Below are positions 13,294 through 52,015 of a stretch of DNA of 64,000 bases, one piece after another. Made by a program: the position numbers and the translations under genes. The DNA lies in the NCBI RefSeq assembly GCF_016097555.1, contig NC_054704.1, positions 23,500,231 to 23,564,230 on the forward strand, given 5' to 3'. Below the pieces are notes generated by a model. It was not told where the DNA came from. It made no database searches and was given only the letters and a program-made list of their open reading frames with translations. Origin of the DNA: Gigantopelta aegis (taxonomy: Eukaryota > Mollusca > Gastropoda > Neomphalida > Peltospiridae). The first letter of the stretch is position 1; each line of letters opens with the position of its first letter.

Positions 13294-13666
13294 ATACCTA
13301 CAACCATCTGGAGCAGGATGAAAATCAGGAGCAGCACACTCTGTTAGTATATGACGGGTCAATAACTAGTGGACCTATCCACCAATTGGACCACTTCAGT
13401 TGTTTCCAATTCTGACCACTTGTCTATACAGCTGTTACATGTATACTAGTACATGTACATCAAATGTCATGTATCAAACTATAAGGTTCACGCATATCTT
13501 GGCTGCCTGCCCAGAACTTGAAGTGAATAGTTTAGTTTATCAGCACCTCGGCACATTTTAAACTATGGTTATTTTGTGTCTAACAGGTTATTTCAACACT
13601 TCAATGAGAAAGAGTGAAACCCTGCTGTTACATAGGCTACTCCTACTGGAGGAGTATTTTATATGT

Positions 13667-14002
13667 GCAATGAAACACCTCGAAACCAGACACCCAATTT
13701 AAAAATCCAGATTTAAGTGTATCCAGTTTAGAGAGTTTATGTTCTGTGCTGATATTTAAAAAAGAACCATGAAAATTGTTCAGTTTTGAGGAAATTCTGG
13801 TTTACAAAGGGTCTGGTTTTGAGGGAATTCCGGTTTACAAAGTGTCTAGTTTTGAGGGAATTCTGGTTTACAAAGGGTCTGGTTTTGAGGGAATTCCTGT
13901 TTACAAATGGTCTGGTTTTGAGGGAATTCCGTTTTACAAAGGGACTGGTTTTGAGGGAATTCTTTTTTACAAAGGGTCTGGTTTTGAGGGGTTTCACTGT
14001 AC
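13667..14002. mobile_element. Pogo-like short TIR element with inner array
   Basis: Ends aatgaaacacctcgaaacc and gaggggtttcactgt match the copies at 4030 and 48152. One internal 33-bp block (ttttgagggaattcyggttt...) is repeated about six times between 13784 and 13982. That makes this copy about 150 bp longer than its relatives and produces spurious repetitive frames on both strands. Confidence 0.85.
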
Positions 14003-14044
14003 CTTGCTATGGACAAAACTCCACATATTTTGGCCATTTGGAAT

Positions 14045-14140
14045 GGGGGAAAAGTGAGTCCATTGAGGATAATTGATCCTATGACTCATCAAAACCTCAG
14101 GCAAACACTCAACCACTGATATGGGCTGTATCCCACACCC
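14045..14140 (-). mobile_element. Degenerate SINE head (family A)
   Basis: A short relic with 'gtccattgaggataattgat' and 'gctgtatcccacaccc', matching the tRNA-like end of family A in minus orientation. The rest is missing or unrecognisable. Confidence 0.4.
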
Positions 14141-14220
14141 AAAATGTGCCTCTGATATAAAATAACAGTTAATGTCAGCATGGAATGTTTATTGCCACTT
14201 AAGCTATTTTTTCATTTATT

Positions 14221-14476
14221 AGGTCAGGTCAGGTCATAGGGCTTACGTGCACATTCAGAGCAAGCTGTTGTAGTGCACACCTTCATCCAGGACAGGATTT
14301 TTTTTAGTAGCAGCAAGATTACTTTTATACACATTTTATCTCCAGACAGCAAAGCCCACAAAGCAGTATAGCAGAAATTGGAAGAGGAGATGAACCAACT
14401 GGGTCCACTTGAAAGTGACAGTCACTGTGACAATTCTCACTTGATGCAGATGCTCTCACCCTGAGCTACATTCCGC
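14221..14476. mobile_element. Probable SINE of another family (family C)
   Basis: The left part starts aggtcaggtcatagggctta. The right end, read in reverse, gives a tRNA-like head ending at gagctacattccgc. The pattern resembles other molluscan tRNA-derived SINEs, but no second copy is present here, so limits and orientation are tentative. Confidence 0.4.
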
Positions 14477-15986
14477 TTTTACTCCTGCATGTTCTGTTTT
14501 GCAGCATTATGCTGTTTTAACTAGGTGTTGATGACATGCAGGCATGTTTAGCTGTGGTGACGAAAACTGGCACTTATTGTGTTCCAAGGGCCGAGACCTT
14601 AGATGACTGCATGATCCCTCCAATTTGCTCAGTCCTAAGTGCTCTTTAAATTTAACTTGGCAGGTAAACTCGGGATGTGTGAGTTTGTCATAAAGCAGCA
14701 AACACCTCCACTCTGCCTGAGGTTTGAGTGCGTGACACGGGTGTGCACCTAACTGCACACATCACCAGGTGCTAACTCACCACCAAGTCTTCTTAGACCA
14801 CTGCATTCCTCGTGCAGCATTTTGAGGCCATGTTAGAGAAAAATATTGGTTTTTGTTCTCCCTTGAAAAATATTTTAGACCAGTTAGACTCTTAGAGAAA
14901 AGTATTTGTTTTTTGCGACCTATGAAGATGGGGTTTTTTTTTCCTACTATAATGTGTTATTTACTTTTAATTTCTTTCCTTTAATAGAATCTTCTCTCTT
15001 TGTTTTAGCTACAATTTCTTCTTTTTTTTCTCTAGAATATTTAATATTCCATACATCCGACAACTTATAATCAAAAATTAAAATGTATGGAGTGTGATTA
15101 AGAAAACATCTTTCTTTCTTTCCTTTTTTTTCAATAAATAAAGCATTTATTATTATTATCATGTAGTTTTGAAAATATTTTTGCCATGACCAATTTTTAC
15201 ATTTTCTCATGTGGTCAAGTGCTTAAAGCCCAACCTGAAAGCTTTCTGCTTCATATCTGTGTTCTTGGTTTTTGGTGTGTCATAGATGGTTATCTCTATT
15301 GCTTTCACTATCCGAGATTGGATCTTTTTGTATGATTTCCACACTGTTATTGGGGCGGTCAGTCAGTGGGTTGTGATTTTCCTCACTTAGTTTATTTATC
15401 AAAAGCTGTTCATGCATTCAGATATTGTAAAGTCATGCCATAAGTGCCTTTGAGTTAATAATAACTTATTTTATCATTATTATGGTCCACCGAGTCTGTA
15501 CTTTTATTCTCTGAAACTTAAATAGTTTAGCTCAAAAGATCTTTAGATCATTTCCTAGCTTTAGCTGATTTCCAGCATGTAATTATGATTTACATTTGAT
15601 ATGGCAATTGCTGTGATAAAACACAGTAATAAAAGTAATAACATTACTAAACATTATTTTTTTTAGTTTCAGTTTAGGATAAATGATTTATGATCATGTG
15701 CTATAACAAGTATGTACCTGTATGAACAGGTAATAAGTGAGGTATCATGCAGGTACAAGGTCAGACGATCCTATTAAAGAGAGAAGCTAAAAGAGCCATC
15801 CCCCCAACCCATCCCAACCCCATGTCACTTATGTTCAACCAGACTTTTTCAAATGAAAGAAATACAAAATATTTTTATATAGCATCTATTACTGGGGAAT
15901 AATGAAAAATGGTTAGTTCTAAATGGAGTCGGGCTGCCACCTTTCTATTCTCTCATATCATGTTAGTACAGCATGACCCGTATTAA
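14477..15986. other. No gene recognised
   Basis: AT-rich sequence with poly-T/A runs. About 14500-14790 is less AT-rich and shares a short block with 900-960, so it may be an old repeat. No exon was supported. Confidence 0.4.
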
Positions 15987-16023
15987 CATTCATTTCATTT
16001 TAGCTTATTTTTGTGCTTATATC

Positions 16024-16210
16024 CAGTGTTCGAGATTAACGGTATCCCAACATCCCGGGGATACAAGAATTTAATTTTGGATACCAGACTTCAAGAACCC
16101 AGTATCCCACCGGGATGCCATATAATACTAAATTCTCAGGTGGGATACCAGATTTTGAAATGTTAGTATCCAACTGGGATAGTGGCCAAAAATTTTAATC
16201 TCGAACACTG
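16024..16210. mobile_element. hAT-like palindromic MITE
   Basis: A 187-bp element with exact 16-base inverted ends CAGTGTTCGAGATTAA, flanked by a short 'atatc' duplication. The interior is made of alternating direct and inverted 'ggtatcccaccgggat' words, giving a foldback structure. CAGTG-type ends are typical of hAT elements; the duplication is shorter than the usual 8 bp. Confidence 0.75.
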
Positions 16211-16358
16211 ATATCCAATTAATATTCAAGCATGCTGTCCTGGGCACACACCTCAGCTATCTGGGTTGTCTGTCCAGGACAGTGGGTTAGTTGTTAGTTG
16301 GTTAGTGGTTAGTGAGAGAGAAGAGGGTGTAGTGGCCTTACACCTACCCATTGAGCCC

Positions 16359-17512
16359 TTAAAGGTAGAGTAAACTCAAACAAGAGATTTATGTGTTGGA
16401 AAGATGCATACCCGGACCACCAACACATACTGATAATTTTAGAGTTAATAAAAAAAACCATGATTATTCCTGCTAACTGGGGGCAGCCATTTTGTTTTGT
16501 TTTTGTGACAACCGCTCGGGGTGAAGTGATGTCAGCTCCATCCATCTCCTCTATGCACTGTGTAAACAAACGCTCTAATTTATGACAAGGCACTTCGCTT
16601 TCATCAACCTGACTTGTAAAACAACATAAATGACTTGATAGTATAATAAACTATTCAACTAAATATATTTCAATTTGCATCAATAGAACTAAATGGAGTT
16701 ATAGTATTTTTCTTTTTTAAAAAATACAAAGAAAAAATTCATATTATTAGGTCTATTGGTACAGTATGTTCGAGCAAAAACGACCACTCACGATCTTTTC
16801 TTTTCTTTGGGACGACATTATTGATCAGTTTTGTGATTTTAGATGGGAAAGTCTACTTAATCAAGGGTTTTACAGAATTACTTACAGTAATAAAGCAGAA
16901 CGGCTGATAATGCCCATTACGAATGGAGGGGTATCCGTGCGGTTACCACACAATACCCTGTGATCTTAATAAAAGAGGCACGTCTATTTAGTGTGTCTAG
17001 ACACAGTGTCTAGGGACTGTCTAAATATACACCTGCCAATCAGGAACCACAGGTACAGGCCACAGAAAGAAAAGACCAATTAACCAAGAAAACACTCCGA
17101 TTATTATTTCAGTACATGGATTAATTTATGTACAAAACATAATACAGTTATTTCAACACCTTGACAATGGTGGTTTATTTTGTATTGAAAAATAATATAT
17201 AATTGTTGCTGGCTTACTGGGATGGCTATTATTACAGAACATTGCAATGCATTCGCAAAAATCAGGTACATTTTGTTTCTTCAGTTCGAAGACTAATTCC
17301 TGACATGACACATTAGGTATTACGTAACCACCAGCTCGCCAGAGGGCGTATTCACTGGGATGGTACAAAATGGCTACGCCCGTAATATATAATAGCCGTC
17401 ACATTTAACTGTTTTATTAATTAACTATATGATTATACTTGTTGATATTAAGCAATAATGTGCATTATATATCATTGAATATGAATACCAGGCCAAACTG
17501 TCCCGTCCTTTA
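16359..17512. mobile_element. TTAA-bounded 1.15-kb DNA element
   Basis: TTAA at 16359-16362 and at 17509-17512 brackets about 1.15 kb inserted in a SINE, which resumes on the far side. Ends are weakly inverted (aggtagagtaaact against the reverse of aaactgtcccgtcc). There is no long transposase frame, so it is probably a non-autonomous piggyBac-like element. It contains a CpG-bearing patch at 16485-16530 and a palindromic patch (tgtctagacacagtgtctag) near 17000. Confidence 0.65.
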
Positions 17513-17574
17513 AGACCTCACTCTGGGTATGAGCCAGTACCGGGCTGCGAACCCTCTACCTATCAGCCTGTAGT

Positions 17575-18125
17575 CCAAAGTTGTAATAATCTAAGTTGTA
17601 ATCATCTGGGTTGTAATAATTTAAGTTGTATTCAACTGGGATGTAATGATTTACATTGTAATCATCTGGGTTGTAATAATCTAAGCTGTAATCAGCTGGG
17701 ATGTAATGATTTACATTATAATCATCTGGGTTGTAATAATCTAAGCTGTAGTCAACTGGGATGTAATGATTTACATTGTAATCATATGGGTTGTAATAAT
17801 CTAAGCTGTAATCAACTGGGATGTAATGATTTACATTGTAATCATCTGGGTTGTAATAATCTAAGCTGTAATCAAATGGGAAGTAATGATTTACATTGTA
17901 ATCATCTCGGCTGTAATAATCTAAGCTGTAATCAACTGGGATGTAATGATTTACATTGTAATCATCTGGGTTGTATTAATCTAAGCTGTAATCAACTGGG
18001 ATGTAATGATTTACATTGTAATCATCTGGGTTGTAATCATCTAGGCTGTAATCAACTGGGATGTAATGATTTATATTGTAATCATCTGGGTTGTAATCAT
18101 CTAGGCTGTATTATGTATAGATGGT
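17575..18125. repeat. 15-bp / 60-bp higher-order minisatellite
   Basis: The base unit is 15 bp, of the form ntgtaatnatctrrg. Four distinguishable units (ttgtaataatctaag, ctgtaatcaactggg, atgtaatgatttaca, ttgtaatcatctggg) make a 60-bp higher-order repeat present about nine times. Towards the right edge the order degrades. The open frame encoding repeated Cys-Asn words is a by-product of the 15-base period. Confidence 0.95.
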
Positions 18126-18295
18126 AATATATAGACTGTTTTGTAATTAGCTAGGCTGTACTTATCAGGATTATAATGTACATTTATTAGTCAGTATTGT
18201 AATGGTAGTAAGTAATGATTTAGATGGTTACTATAATACAACCAGTGTGTTTGATACTAATCTATTAAATAATGTTATGGGTTGAATAAAAGTGT

Positions 18296-18518
18296 TTTGT
18301 TTGACAGATGGATGGCAGGATATTTTGGAAGAACACTTGATGAGGATGGATGAATGAATGAATGAATGAATGAATGAATGTTCCAGCATAAAAACATACT
18401 GATGAGTCTGATGTATATTCTGAGTTGTATTTGATTTGTGGACCGGCAGGATATTCTGGAAGGGATATCACTACACACTTGATGATGTGTATTATAATGA
18501 TGTCTGTTTGATTGACAG
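18296..18518 (+). repeat. Partial copies of exon 1 acceptor edge
   Basis: Two partial copies of the acceptor/start of the exon at 18519 precede it. One is at about 18299-18350 (tttgacagatggatggcagg). The other is at about 18430-18500 (gaccggcaggatattctgga), exactly 81 bp before the real site and in frame with it, but lacking the acceptor AG. A (GAAT)n run sits within the first copy at 18351-18379. Confidence 0.75.
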
Positions 18519-45742
<27,224 letters not shown>

Positions 45743-46175
45743 GGCAGTGTTTCCAACCATCTCGATGTAATGATGTCTTCAACCAGCTGCCTACCAACAA
45801 GTTCTCTACCAACAGACTCAAAGGCAGTGTTTCCAATCATCTTGATGTGATGGTGTCTTCAACCAGCTGCCTACCAACAAACTCTAAGGCAGATTTTAAA
45901 ACCATCTCATTTGGTTGGTATTTCAAGGCAGTGTTCCAGACCATCTCAATTGGTTGGTGTCTTCAACCAGCTGCCAACCAACAAGTTTTCTAACAATAGA
46001 ATCTAAGGCAGTTTTTTCAACCATCTGAATTCGTTGATGTTGTTGCCTACCAACAAGTTCTCTACCAGCAGACTCTAAGTCAATGTTTCTGACTATCTCA
46101 ATTGATTGGTGTCTTTAATCAGTTGCCTACCACGTTTTCTACCAATAGAGTCTAAGGCAATGTTTTGAGATATCC

Positions 46176-48151
46176 GTAGCTATTGGACATCAGTCTTTGA
46201 GAACCTGGCTTCAATAATGCTAGCTGAAATAATCTGAGCTGCAGCTGAAATTGAGCCCAATAGTGATAACCATAAAATTAAAAAAAGAAAGAAACCCCAA
46301 CCTGACTTGGATATTGGTAGCTAAAATACCTTGCTTGACTACTGTTGAAGTCATGTGGCCTTACATAGCAGAGGGTGAGAGGAAAAATGGCAGTTGCCCT
46401 TCCCACAAAGTTAAAAAAGTGCCCTTTTTGTTTTAAAGTGTCTTTTCTGTCTCACCGAAGAAACTATATTACTGTGCCATTTTTTTTATATTATTATTCC
46501 AGTTATTTTAGGCGAAGTTCAACTCTGAGCTGAGCCCAGGACCTGTGTTATACTCAAATCTTTAATGGTGTCTCCTGCATGCAATTTGTATGGCGTGGCC
46601 ATCATGTCTCAAGATGTTATTAAAGTCTCAGTGTAGACTCTAAAAACACGGAGCCACAACTAGCCAGATTCAGAAAAAGATGTGCAATACTAAAATCATG
46701 GGGAAAAGAGATTTATATAATCATATTAGTGATGTTTTCTAATATTTGGATCCAGATGTTTTAAGCATAGTGAAATTAACCCTTAGTCAGTCTAATATTG
46801 TCCTTTTAATTATTATTGCTCAGATACAAAATAAACTTTTGATTTGATTATGTATGGATACCTTTGATTGTTTTAAATCAATTTTCAATAATATGTTTTG
46901 AATTATTATTTTTATTGATTCAATACTTGGTTTTTAACATTTCTGTTAACCACAGATTAAGTTTAAATAGATTAGCGTTGATTGGTGATCTTTAACAACT
47001 GATCTAAATATTTTATTATGACATCATTGTAAATTTGCATGCTCCAGTCCGTACTTGTTGTTCCATGCATCCTAGAACATTATTATTCAATACCAATACT
47101 AAGTCAATGTTCTATACATACTAGGTCTATGTTTCCATGTTTAAAGATGATTGCTATACAAATAAAATGTCTTCAGATCTTGTGACTTGACAAACAGTTC
47201 TGAATGAAGTCAGAATTACTGTTACAGACATGTACCTCTGTCTCAATTTTATCTTTGAAAATTAAAACATATGTATGCACTTCTTCACAAAAAATATAAG
47301 TTTTATTTAGTGGAAAAAAAAACCCATGCACTTTTATATCTTATTAATATTATTTTAAATTGTTCCATTTTTTGGAATAGATTCTTTTATTTGTGGCTCA
47401 AATACTTTATGCATATCTTACTTTTTCTTGGTTTTATCTTCATGCTTTATTTTAATTCACCACTGCCTTGTTTTATCCAGTTTTATTTCATTTTTGTAAC
47501 CTCATCTGATGAAATAGTAATTCTGTGGATTATTCTACAGTCTATAACCTGGCTGTCTTGGTGCAATTTACTATTCAATACATACATGTGTGCAAACAAA
47601 TAGATGCAAAAATATTTATAATAGATGTTTATATATTGTGTCTTACATGAATCTAATGAAATTGTACTTTATGGAAAACAAAGTCTGAAACAGGATTTCA
47701 GCTTAATGGATTAAACTGTTCTAAGCCATCTATATGTATATATAGGCACTGTACACATTTAAAAATTATGCTTGCAAAATGCAGGAAATTGCAGAACATC
47801 TAATTTGTGTTTGTAACTTAAACCCAACAATGAATAAATAGGTTAAAAGCCTAGCTACACCCCCATGGTACCCTGAAGTGGATATAATCATTACATGTAT
47901 GTTAAATACAGAAGGCTAAAATTTAAGTCAATTGATGTTTTATTTTTGTGGTAATATTTAAAGACTGATATGCTAAAATGATATTGTATGTTGTTAATAT
48001 TGTTGTGAATTACAGCATAAACATTTCCATTTGATCTCAGTGAAATGTTCATAATGATATGTAAAATAACTGTTTGTTTACCATTAATTGTAAAAAAAAA
48101 GATGAACACATTTCATCCTTGAAATTGTTGTAAAGGATATATACTATAAAA
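46176..48151. other. 3' flank of ABCC; nothing recognised
   Basis: AT-rich sequence with poly(A) signal hexamers but no further exon. Long hydrophobic-looking frames such as 47271-47603 are as expected from T-rich DNA. Confidence 0.45.
46830..46835 (+). promoter_or_regulatory. Candidate polyadenylation signal (ABCC gene)
   Basis: An AATAAA hexamer about 1.1 kb after the stop; a second candidate is at 47161. The region is AT-rich, so hexamers occur by chance and neither can be chosen without transcript data. Confidence 0.3.
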
Positions 48152-48332
48152 TACAGTGAAACCCCTCAAAACCGGACACCCTTGGGGCCAAGTAAAATGT
48201 CCGGTTTTAAGAGGTATTCCATTTAGAGAGTTTATTTTCTGTACTGATTTTTTAAAAAGGACCGTGGAAAATGTCTGGTTTTGTAGGAATTCCAGTATAC
48301 AGAGGGTCCGTTTTTGAGAGGTTTCACTGTAA
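48152..48332. mobile_element. Pogo-like short TIR element, copy 5
   Basis: Well-preserved copy: tacagtgaaacccctcaaaa at the left, gagaggtttcactgta at the right, flanked by TA. The interior is inverted relative to the copy at 4030. Confidence 0.85.
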
Positions 48333-51300
48333 TATGAAGAGTTCATATCCATAACATGATATATACCAAATTCCAGATTTTGGAGTCAGCAGAGAAGGTA
48401 TTCTGATGTTAGTACATGTAATACTCAACATGACAATGAAGTGTCTCTAAACATAATCTATACCCATTGAATATGGTGGTGAAACTGCTTTATGTGATAT
48501 ATGCTGCGTCAAGTCACAGTAAAACCATGTTTTTCTCAACATGTAATAGATATATAGCATTTTGTAAATGAACTCTTCATATGTATGTTTACCATTACAT
48601 ATGCTAACACTCCAGTACATGAAGCTGACCAGTGTTTTAAATAATCTTACCTAAAAACCAGAGTTGAAATATGTAGTCTACAGTTAGCAGAAATTATCAT
48701 TGTTTTTTTAAATCTTGTAAACCTTTTAAAACTTGGTAAGTCATATATTAATATATTTTATGATTTTAACCCTTTAAGTCTGGCCTTCAGGCTGTGGAAT
48801 GTTTTAAAAGATATTTCTTTGCACAAAATTATCATATTGATTACAGTTATGAGATCACATTTTACTGATGGCATACCTGAATTGTATACAATAATATGTG
48901 TTTATAACAGCTGACCTACTTTAGCCATGTATTCCATTTCGATAAAGCAATTCCAGCTCGAGGAAAAAAATGTTTTTTGCGAGGGCCAAGGTTTACCGAG
49001 GCCCTGGAGGGTGAAATTGCCTTATTTACACCCCACAAACAGTAAATGATTCTTTTTATGGCCCATTTATTTGCAAAACATTAATTTTGTAAGCTAAGAT
49101 TTGTTTATATACAACAATCCATAAACACTTCACCTACAAACTCATTTAATCATACATGGACAAATATAGTCCATATTATGCAATAATTTAAAAATATAAC
49201 AACTCAACCATAAATATAAATAGTATAAAACAATGATTCAACATGAAATAACATGGGGAACAAGTAATTCAACAGAATTGTGACAAACATGAGTTAGTAT
49301 GTCAGTCATTGTAAAACATGACTTATAATCAGACGTATTTAGATATCGTCTAGCCCTCGAGTCATACAGATTTATCTAGCCCCATGCAAAAGCTGGCTAA
49401 TTCAGTCCAGTGTGAAAAAATAAAGATTGTTTGGGGGGAAAGTGTGCCAGTCAAAAAATGCCAGTCTTTCCATTTGTGGTAGAAAGGTTATACATTTTGT
49501 ATTATGTTATGCTGTATGTTAGGATAACTGGCACACAATCTTAAGCCTGGGATGGAGGAGAACACTCCATAACCCCCCTCCAGGTGCACAGTATCATAAA
49601 ATTCTTAGATAATTTACAAGACTGCATTCGTAATGTATTTTGACATAAAAAAGATAATTTGAAAAGTTTAGTTTTCTTATTTCTGTAATATCCACTAGTT
49701 GGTTTATTTCTTTAATCATACCAAACAAACAAACAAATTTCAAGTCTTATAAATTGCCTACATGTATATATGACGGATTTGAAATACACCAAAATAATTT
49801 ATTAATACTCATTATACATGATGTTAATTTGATTAAATTGGTTATGTGAAACTGGCCAATATTTTCTGTAATCTTGGACAGTCTGGTTATTCATAACAAA
49901 GAATATAGAATGTTCTCATTGTCTGGTTATTAATAACAGACTATACTTCTTACACAGAATATTCCCACTTTTCATATTAAAGGTGCCATCTCAAAGTTAC
50001 ATAATGGCCACTTCCCGCCAAAATTATTCATTAATTTCTGCTTCGAAATGTAAAAATGATGTACCTTCATCTAATATGTACATAAAAACTTACAACAAAA
50101 TAATTAAATTGGTAATTTGTTTATTGGAAAATCTTTAAAAGATGACCTATGGAATTGGGCATGTCGAGGCAAGCACTCCATATTATGCCAGGAGGATGCT
50201 GCCAAATTTGCTGTCTGTGCAACTCTTGTTTCTGGTGGCCCAATTTAACTACTGACAATCAACTTGCAGATTTGGTGTATTTTCCAATTTCTTACAATTT
50301 AAGACAAGAATTGTACTGAATGTGACTGTGTATAGTGTCAAAACACATTATAATTTCAACATTCCCCGAGCCATTTATGCAAAGGTTATGTGTGAGATCA
50401 ATGAATTTGTAGTTATTTACTACAAATAAATGTAAAAATAAGAAAATATGGCTCTTGTAAATAAATGTGTGATATAGCTCATTTAATTATAACTTGGGAT
50501 ACTCTTATGCAGAATGTCCAGTCTGCAATTCATACATGATCAGTTGAAAAGACTATAAGACCATAAAAATATTACTTTCTGTAACCCATAAAAAACACTT
50601 TTTTCTTCTTCTCCCCCCCCCCCCAGTAAAATATTGATAAAATGGTAAAGGTACAGAAAATCTTAATACATGGATAACCTAAGCATAAAGACTGGACACA
50701 TTGTGTATATGCAACTGTTTTTAGAACTAGTCATGTAAATCTTTTGTTGAATCTCATTTGTATATTTTTGTTACAAAGCATAAAAAGTAAAATGTCAAAT
50801 GTGTTTGTTAATTATTTATGGTTGTTCCTGAGACATTTTTAAATGTCATGTTTGCCTATCACAAGCCAATCTTACATAATTGCATTGTTGAATTGTTATC
50901 TATTGGTATTCCTTTCAATTATTAAGTGGGTTTACACTTCTTTTTTCCCCCACTAAAAACCATCTGATTTAGCATACTTGTCATTTTTATTCTGACATAG
51001 CTTGTTATTCCCAATTTCCATTACATAAATATTTGTAAATCTTCCATTATTTAACATTAAACCAATTTCATATGTGGTAGTCTAAATACTACCTGGTATT
51101 TTCTTCTCCTGTATGCAAAACCTCAAAATGAAAATAACCTTGTAAATGAAACAAAAAACATGGTGAAAACAAAACTACTGTTGCAGTCTAAATCATGGTT
51201 TATTTCTCTATTATGCGAATATTAACAGATTATATACATAATTTTACACCAATCTACTTACAGATTTGTGTAATAAACTGTACAATTTCTACATTTGCAT

Positions 51301-51794
51301 AAATAGCAAAAGTGACAAACAAAACATTTAGTATTGGTACAGATACAGTAACTAAGTTTCACAATATACATAATTATGGTATATTTGATATATAATATAT
51401 GATACATGGATACAAATGGCAAAACGACAGTGGGAGTACTTCAACTCTCATCCTTCCCTTGGGTAGCTTATAATGTTTATGTCCAGCAGAGAGGGGAAAA
51501 GCACTAATCAATGTGAACTGTTCAAGTTTCATGTTATATTTCTAAAGCTAGAAAACAAAATTGTTATAATGACACATCAGCACATCCAGGGAACATTTTG
51601 TTCAGTGTCGCATCATGATTCACTACTAAAGTTTCAGAGATTGACAAACAATTTAAAAACATTAAGCAATAGTTGATAATCAATTTTCAACTGATCAGAA
51701 CTGTTGCTAATCAAAAATTTTGAAAACAAAATGTTCCCCGATATCTGAAATGATAAATATCTGGCGAGTCTAACATTAGGTTATTTCAACATTT
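48333..51794. other. Intergenic; nothing recognised
   Basis: AT-rich sequence between the two convergent genes. The patch 48950-49030 is less AT-rich (gaggccctggagggtgaaat). A C13 run lies near 50613. No exon, RNA gene or delimited element was supported. Confidence 0.45.
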
Positions 51795-52015
51795 GTTTAG
51801 ATGACGAGATGAAACCTGCTGCCACAAAGGCTACTCCAATCTTCTAGCAGCAAAGGATCTTTTATATGAATTTTTCCTACAGATATTACAACACATACCA
51901 CATGAATTTTGATGTATGTACCAGTCATGAGTGTTAGTTGACGTGACAAAAAAGTAGATGGGTCCACCGAGAATGATAAATCCTACAACCAGCCCAAAGT
52001 TCAGCCAGACCGAGC
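51795..52015 (-). mobile_element. Degenerate SINE (family A)
   Basis: Old minus-strand copy: 'cagcaaaggatcttttatat', 'acacataccacatgaatttt', 'gggtccaccgagaatgataa'. Confidence 0.55.

Larger units (their letters stand above)
15987..17573 (-). mobile_element. SINE family B, split by two insertions
   Basis: A minus-strand SINE related to 20779-21014 lies in three pieces: 15987-16023, 16211-16358 and 17513-17573. The interruptions are a short hAT-like element (16024-16210) and a TTAA-bounded element (16359-17512). Removing both restores the SINE order: tail (ttttagcttatttttgtgct), middle (gtgagagagaagagggtgta), head (cactctgggtatgagccag, then ctacctatcagcctgtagtc). Confidence 0.75.

Noticed and set aside
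16766-16963. Frame starting MFEQKRPLTIFSFLW as the missing ABCC N-terminal exon
   Set aside because: Superficially like a pre-TMD segment, but it lies inside the TTAA-bounded element, has no donor in the required phase and does not match MRP N termini.
17786-18127. Cys-Asn-rich pentapeptide-repeat frame of 113 codons
   Set aside because: It follows from the 15-bp satellite unit; there is no splice, start or composition support.
47271-47603. Hydrophobic 110-codon frame downstream of ABCC
   Set aside because: T-rich DNA gives Phe/Leu/Ile-rich frames by chance; no supporting signals.
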